Source: CAZPHU01 sp964586285
GTDB lineage: Bacteria > Fibrobacterota > Chitinivibrionia > Chitinivibrionales > CAYFVL01
Direction: 5' to 3'
Length of the DNA: 64,000 nt
Assembly (NCBI GenBank): GCA_964586285.1
Contig: CAZPHU010000006.1
Location: 1-64,000 of the forward strand
Part shown: piece by piece, positions 53,254 through 63,171 of the stretch
Numbering within the stretch: the first letter of the stretch is position 1
Layout of the letters: each line of letters opens with the position of its first letter
Made by a program: the position numbers and the translations under genes
The notes under the pieces: generated by a model
The model's database searches: none
The model's input: only the letters and a program-made list of their open reading frames with translations
Told to the model about the DNA's origin: nothing

Positions 53254-55005
53254 TTAATCCCCGATCATCTGTCGTAATGATTTTTCAAGTGCGCCTATTC
53301 GTTTTTGAATAAGATTTTTGGCTTCCCCGAGGCTCATGCCGGGGTTTGTTCCACAGCTTGCGTAGAACTTGATTTTCGGTTCGGTTCCGGACGGACGAGC
53401 GGTCACGATGCTTCCTTCTGATAATACAAACTGGAGAACATTGGATGACGGCAAATTGATACTTCTTTCGGAGGTCTGATCACGCAAATTCCGAACCATA
53501 CCCGTCTTATAATCTCTGATTAAAACCGTCTGTTCTTCACCTATTTGAGCAGGGGGATCATTTCGCAGTTTCGCCATCAGATCTTTCATGATCTGGTTAC
53601 CCGCCGATCCTTTGAAATACTTGGATATCAGTTTTTCTTCGAAATAGCCGTATTTTTCATAGATTTCGTTTAAACGGTCAAATATTGTCTTTCCCTGAGA
53701 AGAATGATAAAGGGCCATCTCGGCAGTCATTGTCGCGGCGGAAACCGCATCCTTATCTCGGGTTTGAGTCTCCAATAGATACCCATAGCTTTCTTCGCCG
53801 CCAAAAACATACTCAAGCTCTCCGCCTTCCTCCTCAAACTGCCTGATTTTCTCACCAATGTATTTGAATCCGGTCAGTGTATCGAAGCATATCGCTCCAT
53901 ATGACCGGGCGATTCGTGTTTGAAGCTCGGTTGTCACTATTGTTTTTACGAAAGCGGGTTTAGCAGGAAGAGTACCCAGCTCCTTACGGGTCGAGAAAAT
54001 GTAGTCTGCAAGAAGTGCACCGAGTTGATTTCCGCTCACCAGGCGATACTCACCTTTTACAGGAACGGCAATTCCCAATCGATCGGCATCCGGATCGGTA
54101 CCCATAACCAGATCGGCATCGATTTTTTTTGCCAGATCCAGCGCCATTTTCATAGCGGATGCTTCTTCGGGATTGGGAAATTCAACCGTAGGGAAATCTC
54201 CGTCTGGCTCCTTCTGTTCCTCCACAAAGGTTACATCGATACCCATCTCACCCAGCGCCCTGGAGACCGGCATCGCGCCCGTGCCGTGAAGTGGTGTAAA
54301 AACCACGGTCAAATCCTTGCCTTTTTCGCGAATAAGATCGGGGCGAAGGGCCAGCCCTTTTATCATCTCGATAAACGGCTCATCGACTTGCTTGTCGATC
54401 ATCAAAAGCAACCCTTGCTCACGCGCCTTCTCATCATCCATATCGACTATTTCTGAAACCGAATTGGCCTCCTTAACTATTCCGACATCGTGAGGAGGAA
54501 TCACCTGCCCGCCGTCGGACCAGTATACTTTGTAGCCGTTGTACTCCGGAGGATTGTGGCTGGCAGTAACAACGATTCCGGCTGTTGCCCCTAGGTGTCG
54601 TACTGCAAAAGACAATTCGGGAGTTGGGCGCAGGGAGGTAAAGAGCCAGGTTTTTATTCCGTTACCGCACAAGACTCTGGCGGCTTCCAATGCAAACAGA
54701 TCGGAAAAACGGCGGCTGTCATAGGCTATTACCGCCGATGCGCTCTGTTTATCAACCGCCTTGAGGATGTAATTTGCGACTCCCTGAGTTGCCTTCTTTA
54801 TATTGTAGGAGTTGATTCGGTTTGATCCTCCCCCGATTATTCCTCTCAATCCGCCGGTCCCGAAAGCAAGATCCGAATAAAAACGCTCATTGAGTGCTTC
54901 CATATCGTTTGCTTCCAACAGTGCCGAAATTTCCTTTCTGAACAGCTCGTTTTTTTCAGCATCCACGTAGGCACGAGCTTTTGAAAGAATCATCTCAGAA
55001 TCCAT
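53254..55005 (-). CDS. Phosphoglucomutase/phosphomannomutase family (PGM2-like)
   Basis: From the ATG at 55005 (CAGGAG upstream) the enzyme has 583 residues, the usual length of the PGM2 subfamily. All four active-site parts are present: TASHNPPEYNGYK with the phospho-Ser near 135, the Mg loop GTDPDADRLG, the sugar loop GGEESYGYL and the phosphate loop RPSGTEPKIKFY. It interconverts hexose (or pentose) 1- and 6- (5-) phosphates, and so could feed nucleotide sugars to the polysaccharide locus. It is the first gene of an operon with the kinase. Confidence 0.92.
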   Translation of the reverse strand: MDSEMILSKARAYVDAEKNELFRKEISALLEANDMEALNERFYSDLAFGTGGLRGIIGGGSNRINSYNIKKATQGVANYILKAVDKQSASAVIAYDSRRFSDLFALEAARVLCGNGIKTWLFTSLRPTPELSFAVRHLGATAGIVVTASHNPPEYNGYKVYWSDGGQVIPPHDVGIVKEANSVSEIVDMDDEKAREQGLLLMIDKQVDEPFIEMIKGLALRPDLIREKGKDLTVVFTPLHGTGAMPVSRALGEMGIDVTFVEEQKEPDGDFPTVEFPNPEEASAMKMALDLAKKIDADLVMGTDPDADRLGIAVPVKGEYRLVSGNQLGALLADYIFSTRKELGTLPAKPAFVKTIVTTELQTRIARSYGAICFDTLTGFKYIGEKIRQFEEEGGELEYVFGGEESYGYLLETQTRDKDAVSAATMTAEMALYHSSQGKTIFDRLNEIYEKYGYFEEKLISKYFKGSAGNQIMKDLMAKLRNDPPAQIGEEQTVLIRDYKTGMVRNLRDQTSERSINLPSSNVLQFVLSEGSIVTARPSGTEPKIKFYASCGTNPGMSLGEAKNLIQKRIGALEKSLRQMIGD

Positions 55006-55112
55006 GTCTATAAACTCCTGTATTTTAAGATTCGTGCGGAAAAACATTACCGAAGTGATAAAATACATTCAAGGACGGTGCCTACAGACCGGATATGATA
55101 CCTCCAATAGAA

Positions 55113-56654
55113 TCAGGATAATTCATTGAGTGAGGAAAGTGCTTTTTGCAGATCTTTTACGACATAGGGTTTGTTGATTACTCCGGAAAAGCCAAACCGT
55201 TTATAGTCTTCTATGACATCCGACTGCGTATAACCGGTCGAGAGGAGCGCTTTGACCTGTGGGTTAACCGCTTTAAGTTTATTTATTGTCTCCAAACCAC
55301 CGACGCCTCCGCGTATAGTCAGATCTAAAATCAGGATATCAATCGGGTTATCAGAAAGCAGAGATTCTTTGTATTCTTTAAGCGCATCTTTCCCATCCGG
55401 GACAAGTACAGGTTCGTATCCAAGCATTTCGAGCATCTCACCGGCAATTTCCAGAATAAACTCCTCATCATCCATAACCAGTACCCTTCCGCCGCTGGTT
55501 GGGGCTTTTCCCGTCTCGATAAATTTTTGTGTTATATTTTCCAGACAGGCGGGTAGATAAATCGTAAACTCGGCACCACTGTTTTGTTTGCTGCTTACCC
55601 TGATTATCCCCTCGTGTTTTTCGATTATCGATTTACAGACGTGCAGTCCCAGCCCGGTTCCTTCTTTTTTGGTGGTAAAGAAAGGATCAAAGAGTCTGTC
55701 GATATGCTCCCGGGGAATACCGGGACCGCTGTCTTTTACCGTTATGTATACATAGGGAATGGGCCTTAGACCTATTCTCACTGCTTCATCAATCTCGATA
55801 TTGCGTGCATGAATCTTGATAACACCATCTTCCTTTATCGCCTGTTGCGCATTAATGATGAGGTTCTGGACAACCTGATGTATCTGATTGGAATCCATTA
55901 CGGCGTTATGAAGGTTTTCCGATATATCCTGCTCGCATCGTATACGCGAGCCGCTGAAACTAAACAGGACAGCTTCAAGAAGCATCGGCCTTACAGCACT
56001 TAACTGCATGGTTGATTCTTTTTTCCTGGAGATACTCAGTAGTTGGAGCGCAAGGCTTTTTGCCCGATCATGTACTCCAAAAACCCTGTCCAGGTAAAAT
56101 CCGGTCTTTTCCCCATTGTCGTTTTCGATACTCTGTTTTACAAGCTCCATGTATCCGTACATACCACTAAGCAGATTATTAAAATCGTGAGCTATTCCTC
56201 CCGCAAGTGCGGCAACAGACTCCAGTTTTTGTGCCTGGACCAGTTTATTTTCAAGCTCCTTTCTTTCGCTCACATCTTCCAGTATGATTCCTACTCCCCG
56301 ATCCGGGATCAAAAAGCTCCTTAAGGTGAAGCAACTTCCGAATTTTCTACTACATTTACAAACTGGAACAAAAGAATACTTTTCTCCGTTTTCGAGCGCG
56401 ATGTTTTGAATCTGTTGGCGTAACTTGTTACACTGGAAAAAAGAGATAAGCCGACTCAAGTCGTAACCTGTCGGCTTTCCAGAAAAATTACTCATCATTT
56501 TAAGAGCGGCGGGATTGGCATCAACCACTCTCAGTATGTTTTTGTCGTCCCTATGAAGCACCACCAATCCCATTCCCATATGTTGAATGATATTTTTGTA
56601 ATCGATTTCATTTGAACAGATGTGATTTGTCGGAGACTTGGACTTTTTTGCCAT
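55113..56654 (-). CDS. Hybrid histidine kinase: PAS-HisKA-HATPase-REC
   Basis: The 513-residue product has a PAS-type sensor at about 20-125, the kinase H-box LAGGIAHDFNNLLSGMYGY near 150, an ATPase domain with NLIINAQQAI, DSGPGIP and GTGLGLHV, and a C-terminal receiver at 390-510 with phospho-Asp in LILDLTIRG. There is no membrane segment, so it senses a cytoplasmic signal. The HDFNN variant of the H-box is common in orphan NtrB/FixL-like kinases. It lies 80 bases downstream of the CheA-like gene. Confidence 0.93.
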   Translation of the reverse strand: MAKKSKSPTNHICSNEIDYKNIIQHMGMGLVVLHRDDKNILRVVDANPAALKMMSNFSGKPTGYDLSRLISFFQCNKLRQQIQNIALENGEKYSFVPVCKCSRKFGSCFTLRSFLIPDRGVGIILEDVSERKELENKLVQAQKLESVAALAGGIAHDFNNLLSGMYGYMELVKQSIENDNGEKTGFYLDRVFGVHDRAKSLALQLLSISRKKESTMQLSAVRPMLLEAVLFSFSGSRIRCEQDISENLHNAVMDSNQIHQVVQNLIINAQQAIKEDGVIKIHARNIEIDEAVRIGLRPIPYVYITVKDSGPGIPREHIDRLFDPFFTTKKEGTGLGLHVCKSIIEKHEGIIRVSSKQNSGAEFTIYLPACLENITQKFIETGKAPTSGGRVLVMDDEEFILEIAGEMLEMLGYEPVLVPDGKDALKEYKESLLSDNPIDILILDLTIRGGVGGLETINKLKAVNPQVKALLSTGYTQSDVIEDYKRFGFSGVINKPYVVKDLQKALSSLNELS

Positions 56655-56734
56655 TATCTTGATTCCATGTATGTCTATTTGAGAATGTATGCACTTTTTT
56701 GAGTATATCTCTTTCTTTTTCTAAAAATCCAATT

Positions 56735-58840
56735 TCATTTTTCGCATAACTCTTCCGAGGGGTTCAGCCGTTCTATATCGATCACCATCGCCACTTTACC
56801 ACTGCCTGTCACGGCGGCGCCGCTGAACAACTGTCTGCTTTGTGAAAGACCTATTATGTCCTTTAACACTACCTGCTGGATCGTACGGACTTCATCCACT
56901 ATCAAGCCTGTTTCTTTATTTTTGCTCTTTATAGCTACAACTATTTTTTTCCTTCCGTGGGCATCGGTTTTCAGCTCGAAATATTCATCAAGATTCACCA
57001 GCGGCAGCAGCCTTCCCCTTCTCTTTACACACAAACCCCTTCCGGCCACATCGGTTACATCCTCACTTATCAGATCGAACGTTTCCATGACACGCTCCAA
57101 GCCAATAACATACTCCTGTTCACCTACGGCCAAAATCATTCCCATTATAATCTGTGTACCTACCGCCTTTGGTAACACAATCTTGAATTCGGAACCTCTT
57201 TGTGCATGTGTCTGGACCGATATTACCCCGCCGGCCTGTTCAATATTTTGCTTTACTACATCCATTCCAACTCCGCGGCCCGAAATATCGGTAATTTTTT
57301 CGGCCGTGGAAACACCGGACATAAACAACAGGTCGATGATGTTTTTTTCAGTCAGGTTGTCGCTTTCTTTCGCAAATCCCATCGAGACAGCTTTTTGTTT
57401 GAGAGCATCCATGTTCAATCCGCCCCCGTCGTCTTTTACCGCCAAAACTACATTCTCCGCATCTTCCCTGAACGAAACTGTAACTAGCCCCTCGGGACTT
57501 TTGTTGTTCTTCTCCCTGATAGAAGGCGGTTCTATACCGTGATCGGCTGCGTTTCGCACCATGTGAATCAGAGGAGCTTCCAGCGTTTCCAGCAGACTTT
57601 TATCTATTTGAAGTTCCTCACCGAAGATCTCGGTATGAATTTTTTTCTCTTTAACAACGGCTATATCTCTTACAATCCTGGGGATTTTTTGGGTAATTCC
57701 TTTCACGGAAACTTTTCTTATCGACATTATGCTGTTTTGTAAATCTTGTGAGAGTGAGTTGAAAGATTCATTTACATGACGAAATTCCGTTAGTATAGAA
57801 TGATCCGCACCGGAAGTTGCCAGCCGCTTGCGCAGGTATTCAAACATCTCTCTCACTACTATCAGTTCCCCTACATATGCAAGAAATGAATCGATGTTGT
57901 CTTCTGAGATGCGCAGTGTCTTTGGTGATACAGGCGCAGGCGCTGCTGCTGTTTCTTTTTGTTTGCCTGAAGAATCGGTTATTTGCTTATTTTTTTGTTC
58001 GGATTCTTTCCAACTTCCTTCCGCAATCAGTTTTTCCAGAGATTCGGTCAATATTTCCTTCAACAGGTTGTCGAACCCAACGGTGGATATCATTGTTTCG
58101 TAATCATCGATCATTTTGCGTATGCGTGCAATACTGTTTTCATCGTCCGCAAGATCCTCGATTTGCTTAAGAAGCAAGAAAATCTCTTCTGAAGTATTAT
58201 CAGGCATGTATCTATCGAATGTAGTAGCAACAAGATCACATAGTTTACTTACCGGCTCTGGTAGAGAGCTTGATCCTACCTTTTGAATTTGCTTTTTCTT
58301 TACCGGATGAACTTTTTGAATCAAATCCTTGAGTTGAGCTATATCTGTGGAACAGTCGCAGTTACTCGCTTCGGAAGCTGCGCAAAGGGATTGTATAAGT
58401 TCGTTGATAGCTTCCCAATGGCTTTCCAGCTGGGATTGCGAGTTTTCGCCGGCCGATAAAACCGTTTGTACCAGCTCTTCATACTCTTTTTCATCCTCAA
58501 TCTCTTGCTTACCCGCCTGGACCCGATTAAGCATAAGCTTGATTTCATCGGTTCCCGCGATCAGAATGCTGATAATATTCGGATTTGCAACTATCCGCCT
58601 CGATCTCATATTGTCCAGAAGTGTTTCTAAAACATGAGCAAGGCCTTTTATTTTTAAAAATCCGAAATAAGCGGCATTTCCTTTCAGAGAGTGTATCGGT
58701 CGAAATATTGTGTTGATTATTGTTTCATCCCTGGGATTTTCCTCAAGACTAATAATAAGACTTGGTATTTCCTCTATTCCCTCCAGGGATTCCGCGATAA
58801 ACTCGGCAAGCATTTCCGGATCAAATTCCGTTTTTTTCAT
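56735..58840 (-). CDS. CheA-like histidine kinase with HPt and CheW domains
   Basis: I start at the ATG at 58840 (MKKTEFDPEMLAEF), four bases after the stop of the receiver gene and with GGGGA upstream, giving 701 residues. An N-terminal HPt domain holds IHSLKGNAAYFGF. A helical middle follows, with no clear P2 (CheY-binding) domain. Then come the dimerisation helices (YVGELIVVREMFEYL), the ATPase core (HMVRNAADHGIE, DDGGGLN, SGRGVGMDVVKQ) and a C-terminal CheW-like domain. No chemoreceptor, CheW, CheR or CheB gene lies nearby, so it probably serves a non-chemotactic pathway with the adjacent receiver. Confidence 0.92.
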   Translation of the reverse strand: MKKTEFDPEMLAEFIAESLEGIEEIPSLIISLEENPRDETIINTIFRPIHSLKGNAAYFGFLKIKGLAHVLETLLDNMRSRRIVANPNIISILIAGTDEIKLMLNRVQAGKQEIEDEKEYEELVQTVLSAGENSQSQLESHWEAINELIQSLCAASEASNCDCSTDIAQLKDLIQKVHPVKKKQIQKVGSSSLPEPVSKLCDLVATTFDRYMPDNTSEEIFLLLKQIEDLADDENSIARIRKMIDDYETMISTVGFDNLLKEILTESLEKLIAEGSWKESEQKNKQITDSSGKQKETAAAPAPVSPKTLRISEDNIDSFLAYVGELIVVREMFEYLRKRLATSGADHSILTEFRHVNESFNSLSQDLQNSIMSIRKVSVKGITQKIPRIVRDIAVVKEKKIHTEIFGEELQIDKSLLETLEAPLIHMVRNAADHGIEPPSIREKNNKSPEGLVTVSFREDAENVVLAVKDDGGGLNMDALKQKAVSMGFAKESDNLTEKNIIDLLFMSGVSTAEKITDISGRGVGMDVVKQNIEQAGGVISVQTHAQRGSEFKIVLPKAVGTQIIMGMILAVGEQEYVIGLERVMETFDLISEDVTDVAGRGLCVKRRGRLLPLVNLDEYFELKTDAHGRKKIVVAIKSKNKETGLIVDEVRTIQQVVLKDIIGLSQSRQLFSGAAVTGSGKVAMVIDIERLNPSEELCEK

Positions 58841-58844
58841 ATCC

Positions 58845-59276
58845 TCATTCCCCATCTGCGCTTTTCTTTCCGGATGCGGACAGTGCCTCAAGCTTACGGC
58901 ACCAGCGTTCGAGTCGCTCATAAGATCTTTTCACCGATTCGGTCAATTCACCTATGTCTGTTATCGGTTTGAAAATGCAGTCATCCGCGCCCCTTCTCAT
59001 ACAGGCAAGAGCATTTTCCAGTCTTACCTGTCCTGTAATCATAATTACCCTTATCATTGGATACTGCTTACGCACCTCGCCCAGCAGCTCCACTCCATTC
59101 ATCCGAGGCATCATTATGTCACTGATTATTATGTCTACACGCGTATTCTCCAGAAAACTTAAGGCCTCAATTCCATCCGCCGCCTCGAAAGTTGAAAAGC
59201 CCTGTGCTTTGAATACTCTGCAAAGACTCTCTCTGATCGTTTTCTCATCATCAACTATCAGCATTGCTTTACTCAT
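58845..59276 (-). CDS. Single-domain response regulator
   Basis: From the ATG at 59276 the product has 143 residues and is only a receiver domain: IVDDE (acidic pair), SDIMMPRMNG with the phospho-Asp near 54, MITG and FKPI. A 20-residue charged tail follows. It has no output domain. Its start overlaps the ribosome-site region of the REC-kinase stop upstream, and it precedes the CheA-like kinase by four bases, so it is the natural phospho-acceptor of that kinase. Confidence 0.9.
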   Translation of the reverse strand: MSKAMLIVDDEKTIRESLCRVFKAQGFSTFEAADGIEALSFLENTRVDIIISDIMMPRMNGVELLGEVRKQYPMIRVIMITGQVRLENALACMRRGADDCIFKPITDIGELTESVKRSYERLERWCRKLEALSASGKKSADGE

Positions 59277-59278
59277 TA

Positions 59279-60466
59279 TTATTTTTCTCCGACAGGCAAT
59301 GTAATTATAAACTGCGCTCCCCCAAGGGGGTTGTTTTGCGCCTTTATTGTACCTTCGTATTCTTCGATTATACCCTTTACAATCGATAGGCCCAGTCCGG
59401 TGCCTTTTTCCGGCGGTTTTGTGGTAATAAACGGCTCCCAAATGCGATCGATCATTCCAGGCGGAATACCGCTGCCGGTATCGGATATCTCCACTCTCAC
59501 CGCCTTCTGATCGTGTGTAGTTACTATAAAAAGTCTTCCCCGATCTTCCATGGCATCCGCCGCGTTTATGACCAGGTTAATGATTACCTGTTCGAATTTT
59601 TGCCGGTTTATTTTTACAGGGGGCAAGCCGGGATCAAATTGCTTCTCCACACTGATATCATATTTGAGCCTGTTTGCGCATAGTGCAAGTCCCTGATCGA
59701 TCACCTGGTGCAAATCGCACAGGTCCAGGCGCTCATCCGACTGTCGCGCATAACCTTTCATTGCACCGGTAATTGCCGTTACCCGCTTCACACCCTCACG
59801 AATGCCGTTTATAAGCTGCTGTATCAATTCCAAATCGATTTGCCCCCAACATGCGTTCTGCTCGTCGGACTGGACCTTTATCAACGCCTTGATTTCCTCC
59901 CACAGCAGTTCAAAAGTCTGGATAGAAACGCTGATCGCGGTTGTGGGGTTGTTTATCTCATGAGCGACTCCGGCCGAAAGTATTCCAAGGGTCACCAGTC
60001 TATCCGCGTGAATTAAAGCCTTGGCCCTTTCACTTGCGAGAGCTTCCATCTTCTCGGCATACAACCGATTTTCGCGACTTATGTTTGCGAGTTTTACATG
60101 CGTGCCCACGCGAGCAAGTAGTTCTCTGGATTCAAAAGGTTTTGGTACATAGTCCACTCCGCCGGCCTCAAAGCCCTTAAGGACCGAACTGGTTTCATCC
60201 AGAGCGGATATAAAAAGAACCGGAATTTCGGCGGTTGCCGGATCTTGCTTGAGCTTTCGGCATGTCTCATAGCCGTCCATTTGCGGCATCATTATATCAA
60301 GAAGTATCAGAGCCGGAGTTTTTTCTTTTACCCGCTCCAAAGCCTCCCGGCCGTTGTATGCGGTGACTACGGAATAATCGTTTTTCAGGAGGATCTTACT
60401 TATTACCGACACATTTACCTGGTTATCATCGACCACCAGAATTGTATCATTTCTTTTAGATTCCAT
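59279..60466 (-). CDS. Receiver-histidine kinase (REC-HisKA-HATPase)
   Basis: The 395-residue product begins with a receiver (VVDDNQVNV, phospho-Asp in LLDIMMPQMDGYE near 58, SALDE, PKPF). A short coiled coil follows, then HisKA with SAGVAHEINNPTTAI near 170 and an ATPase domain (NLVINAADAMED, DTGSGIPP, GTGLGLSIVKG). There is no membrane segment. It is controlled by another kinase through its receiver, and so sits mid-cascade. It precedes the single receiver gene by 2 bases. Confidence 0.93.
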   Translation of the reverse strand: MESKRNDTILVVDDNQVNVSVISKILLKNDYSVVTAYNGREALERVKEKTPALILLDIMMPQMDGYETCRKLKQDPATAEIPVLFISALDETSSVLKGFEAGGVDYVPKPFESRELLARVGTHVKLANISRENRLYAEKMEALASERAKALIHADRLVTLGILSAGVAHEINNPTTAISVSIQTFELLWEEIKALIKVQSDEQNACWGQIDLELIQQLINGIREGVKRVTAITGAMKGYARQSDERLDLCDLHQVIDQGLALCANRLKYDISVEKQFDPGLPPVKINRQKFEQVIINLVINAADAMEDRGRLFIVTTHDQKAVRVEISDTGSGIPPGMIDRIWEPFITTKPPEKGTGLGLSIVKGIIEEYEGTIKAQNNPLGGAQFIITLPVGEK

Positions 60467-60515
60467 TCTACCACCAACTCTTATTAAACAACCAACTTGA
60501 CTTATCTAAAAACAT

Positions 60516-61613
60516 CTACTTTTTTAATCTGAACACAAAACGCGCTCCCTTTTCACATGAGGCATCATAGAACAAATCACCCCCGTGTATTCGCGCGATT
60601 CGCCTCGCAATGGCCAGGCTTATTCCCTGTCCTTTTGTGTGATGATTAAGGTCGGAAACAGTAAATGGTGCAAAAAGCGAGTGACGAATATCGCTGCTGA
60701 CACCCGGGCCACTGTCTGAGACCGCGATCTTGACATCGGTACCTTCATCACTGCATTCGATTTGCACTGTACTGTGACTGGGAGAGAAATTAATCCCGTT
60801 TTCCACTACGCTGCTTAATGCGATATCTATAAGTTCTTCACTCAAAGGTAATTTTATTGCATCGCATTCATTCATGATTAAACGCAGACTTATATCCTTG
60901 CGCTCCGCGCAAGTACGCTTCTTGTCAACCACCATCGAGAGGACCTGCTCCACGGAAAGCTCTATCTTCTCCACTTCCTGCTCCTGCTGCAGATATAAAA
61001 ACAGCTCACTTCTCTCTATCAATCCCATCAATTCTTCGGCGTTTGCCGTAATAGACGCAGCAAAGGATTTGTCCTCCTCCGAAAGATCCTGGCTCTGCTC
61101 CAGGAGCCAGGCATTTCCCAGAATACCGTTAAGCGGAGTTCTTGTTTCGTGACTTATCAGTCTGAGCATGTTGTTTTTCAGGCAGTTTAACTCTTCCACG
61201 TATCGCAGGCGCATATGTATGCGAACTTTTGCACGCATTTCTTCGATAACGAAGGGCTTACTCAGATAATCATCGGCCCCCGCCTCATAAGCGCTTAGTC
61301 TATCCTGTATCAGATTCTTTGCCGACACCACGATAATTCGCGTTTGAGCGGTGGCCGGATTCGCCTTCAATCTCCTGCATACGTCAAAACCATTCATGTC
61401 CGGCATCATTATATCCAACAAAAGAAGCTGCGGTGCAAACCTCTCAATTTCCCGCTCACATTGCGCCCCACTTTGCAGGGTTCTTACTTCATAGTCCTCT
61501 CCCAACACTTCCCGTACAATTTCGTTATTCACCGGCTCATCATCGACAGCCAATATACGCCTGAGATGTTTGGCGCCCTTTAATATGTCACCAGAATCGC
61601 ACCAAATTCCCAT
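60516..61613 (-). CDS. Receiver-histidine kinase (REC-HisKA-HATPase)
   Basis: The 365-residue product has an N-terminal receiver (AVDDEPVNN, LLDIMMPDMNGFD, VSAKN, SKPF), a HisKA box RLISHETRTPLNGILGNAWL near 150 and an ATPase domain (DSGPGVSS, GQGISLAIARRI). The G2 motif GQGISL is a slight variant. GGGGGA precedes the ATG, which starts one base after the stop of the upstream kinase. It has no membrane segment. Confidence 0.92.
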   Translation of the reverse strand: MGIWCDSGDILKGAKHLRRILAVDDEPVNNEIVREVLGEDYEVRTLQSGAQCEREIERFAPQLLLLDIMMPDMNGFDVCRRLKANPATAQTRIIVVSAKNLIQDRLSAYEAGADDYLSKPFVIEEMRAKVRIHMRLRYVEELNCLKNNMLRLISHETRTPLNGILGNAWLLEQSQDLSEEDKSFAASITANAEELMGLIERSELFLYLQQEQEVEKIELSVEQVLSMVVDKKRTCAERKDISLRLIMNECDAIKLPLSEELIDIALSSVVENGINFSPSHSTVQIECSDEGTDVKIAVSDSGPGVSSDIRHSLFAPFTVSDLNHHTKGQGISLAIARRIARIHGGDLFYDASCEKGARFVFRLKK

Positions 61614-61614
61614 C

Positions 61615-62730
61615 CTATCCCCCTATGTTCAACGGCAATGTAAAAGTAACGCTACATCCTTTATCAGGATTGTTTTTCGCCCAAATACTGCCTTTGTGAA
61701 TCTTGATGATCTCTTTACATATCGCCAAGCCTAAACCCCCGCCCCCAGTCCCCTTATCGGTGCGAGAGCTTAAAGTAAACGCATCGAACACCCTGTCCAG
61801 CTCTTCAGCCGGAATACCAATACCCTGATCCGCGACGGTAATTACCGCTTCGTACATATCGGTGGTCTTTTTACGTTCAAGCTCAACGATTACCCGAATG
61901 GGTAAATTTTGTCCGTATGTAACCGCGTTATCAAGAAGTTTTTCTAAAACGATATTCAGCTGTGTTATGTCGGCTGAAATGAAAGCTTCTTGAGGTCGGG
62001 CGACAACCTCTATCTGCAGGAAATTTGTTCGCATTTTGTACTGCCGGATAAAATCGCTTATCCACTTTATTACATCAATCTTCTCCTCATCAAAGGGCAG
62101 ACGCTCGGTTTCAAGCTTCGCCAGAGTGATAACATCCTCCAAAGATGTCATCAGGTTGTTCCCCGCCTCTTCGATCCGCTCGAAATAATCGGCAAGTTTT
62201 TTCGAAATTGCCCCTGCGTTTTGCTTTCCAAGGGAGGCGAAACTAAGGATAACATGCATAGGAGAGCGCAATTCATGGGACAGATTGGCCAAAAAAGCAG
62301 ATTTGGCCTTGTTCGCTTCATCTGCGATTCTGTGTGCCTGCTCGATTCTCTTTAGCTGATCCTTGAGAGATTTTTCCTGAAATGCTTTTTCAACCTTTAT
62401 CTTTATCACATCCATATCGAACGGCTTTTCTACAAAATCCACCCCTCCGCTACGCATAAACTCAACGGCCAACCGGATGGTACCGTGCCCGGTCATCATG
62501 ATCACCGGAAGATCAAGATGCATTTCGTGGATTTGTTTCATGAATCCAAGACCGTGTAACCTGGGCATCAATTGATCGACCAGGATAAGATCAATAGTTT
62601 GCTTTTCCAAAAGTTCGAAAGCTTCCTCACCGTTTGCCGCGGCAAAAGTCTCGTGACCGTCACGTCCGAGAAATACCGCAAGAGAATGTCGGATGCTCTC
62701 TTCATCATCGATAATAAGAATCTGAGCCAT
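61615..62730 (-). CDS. Receiver-histidine kinase (REC-HisKA-HATPase), first gene of the cascade
   Basis: I start at the ATG at 62730 (MAQILIIDDEES), giving 371 residues; the frame upstream has no coding look. The receiver has DDEES, LILVDQLMPRLHG (phospho-Asp) and EKPFD. HisKA follows with ANLSHELRSPMHVILSFASL near 165. The ATPase part has ADQGIGIP and GTGGGGLGLAICKEI. It is soluble. It heads four genes transcribed leftwards with gaps of 1, 49 and 2 bases. Confidence 0.92.
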   Translation of the reverse strand: MAQILIIDDEESIRHSLAVFLGRDGHETFAAANGEEAFELLEKQTIDLILVDQLMPRLHGLGFMKQIHEMHLDLPVIMMTGHGTIRLAVEFMRSGGVDFVEKPFDMDVIKIKVEKAFQEKSLKDQLKRIEQAHRIADEANKAKSAFLANLSHELRSPMHVILSFASLGKQNAGAISKKLADYFERIEEAGNNLMTSLEDVITLAKLETERLPFDEEKIDVIKWISDFIRQYKMRTNFLQIEVVARPQEAFISADITQLNIVLEKLLDNAVTYGQNLPIRVIVELERKKTTDMYEAVITVADQGIGIPAEELDRVFDAFTLSSRTDKGTGGGGLGLAICKEIIKIHKGSIWAKNNPDKGCSVTFTLPLNIGG

Positions 62731-63171
62731 ACAATAGTTTTTCTTTTCGGAGCTTAAAAAAAGGAAGCAAAATTGTATCAGTGATCCTAGGCGGTTTTCA
62801 GCAAATTTTGCTCTAGATCCCAATTATACCAAGGATCTTTTCGTGTTGCAATAAAAGAATCTTGCCGATCTAAGAAAAAGTCGGAATCGGGCGAGTTTAA
62901 AAGACTATCGGCTCTGACACGTTTTGTGGAAGAAAATTGCGATTTCAAAAGCCGATGAGCCGAGAATTATCGACCACCAAAGACGTCTCTCTCATCTATA
63001 TTATGGAAGTACCCGTTTTTGAGTAAAAAAGCAGGGCAAAGTGAAGGACACTTTGGAGTAGGGGCATCAGCTTTACTTTTTTGATTAAATAAATACGTTC
63101 CCGAAGCGCAGGTCCCTTTTCAAATTATATTTTCCTCTACTAACGTTACAAACCATGGACTTGGAGGACGG
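62731..63171. other. Intergenic region between divergent kinase operon and permease gene
   Basis: The 441-base gap contains a short inverted repeat, CAAAGTG (63037-63043) and CACTTTG (63049-63055), about 115 bases before the permease start. No convincing promoter pair, RNA gene or open frame is visible. Confidence 0.4.

Noticed and set aside
56856..57542. 228-codon plus-strand open frame
   Set aside because: It is antisense to the ATPase and CheW parts of the CheA-like gene, and its Ser/Pro-rich translation is typical of a shadow frame.
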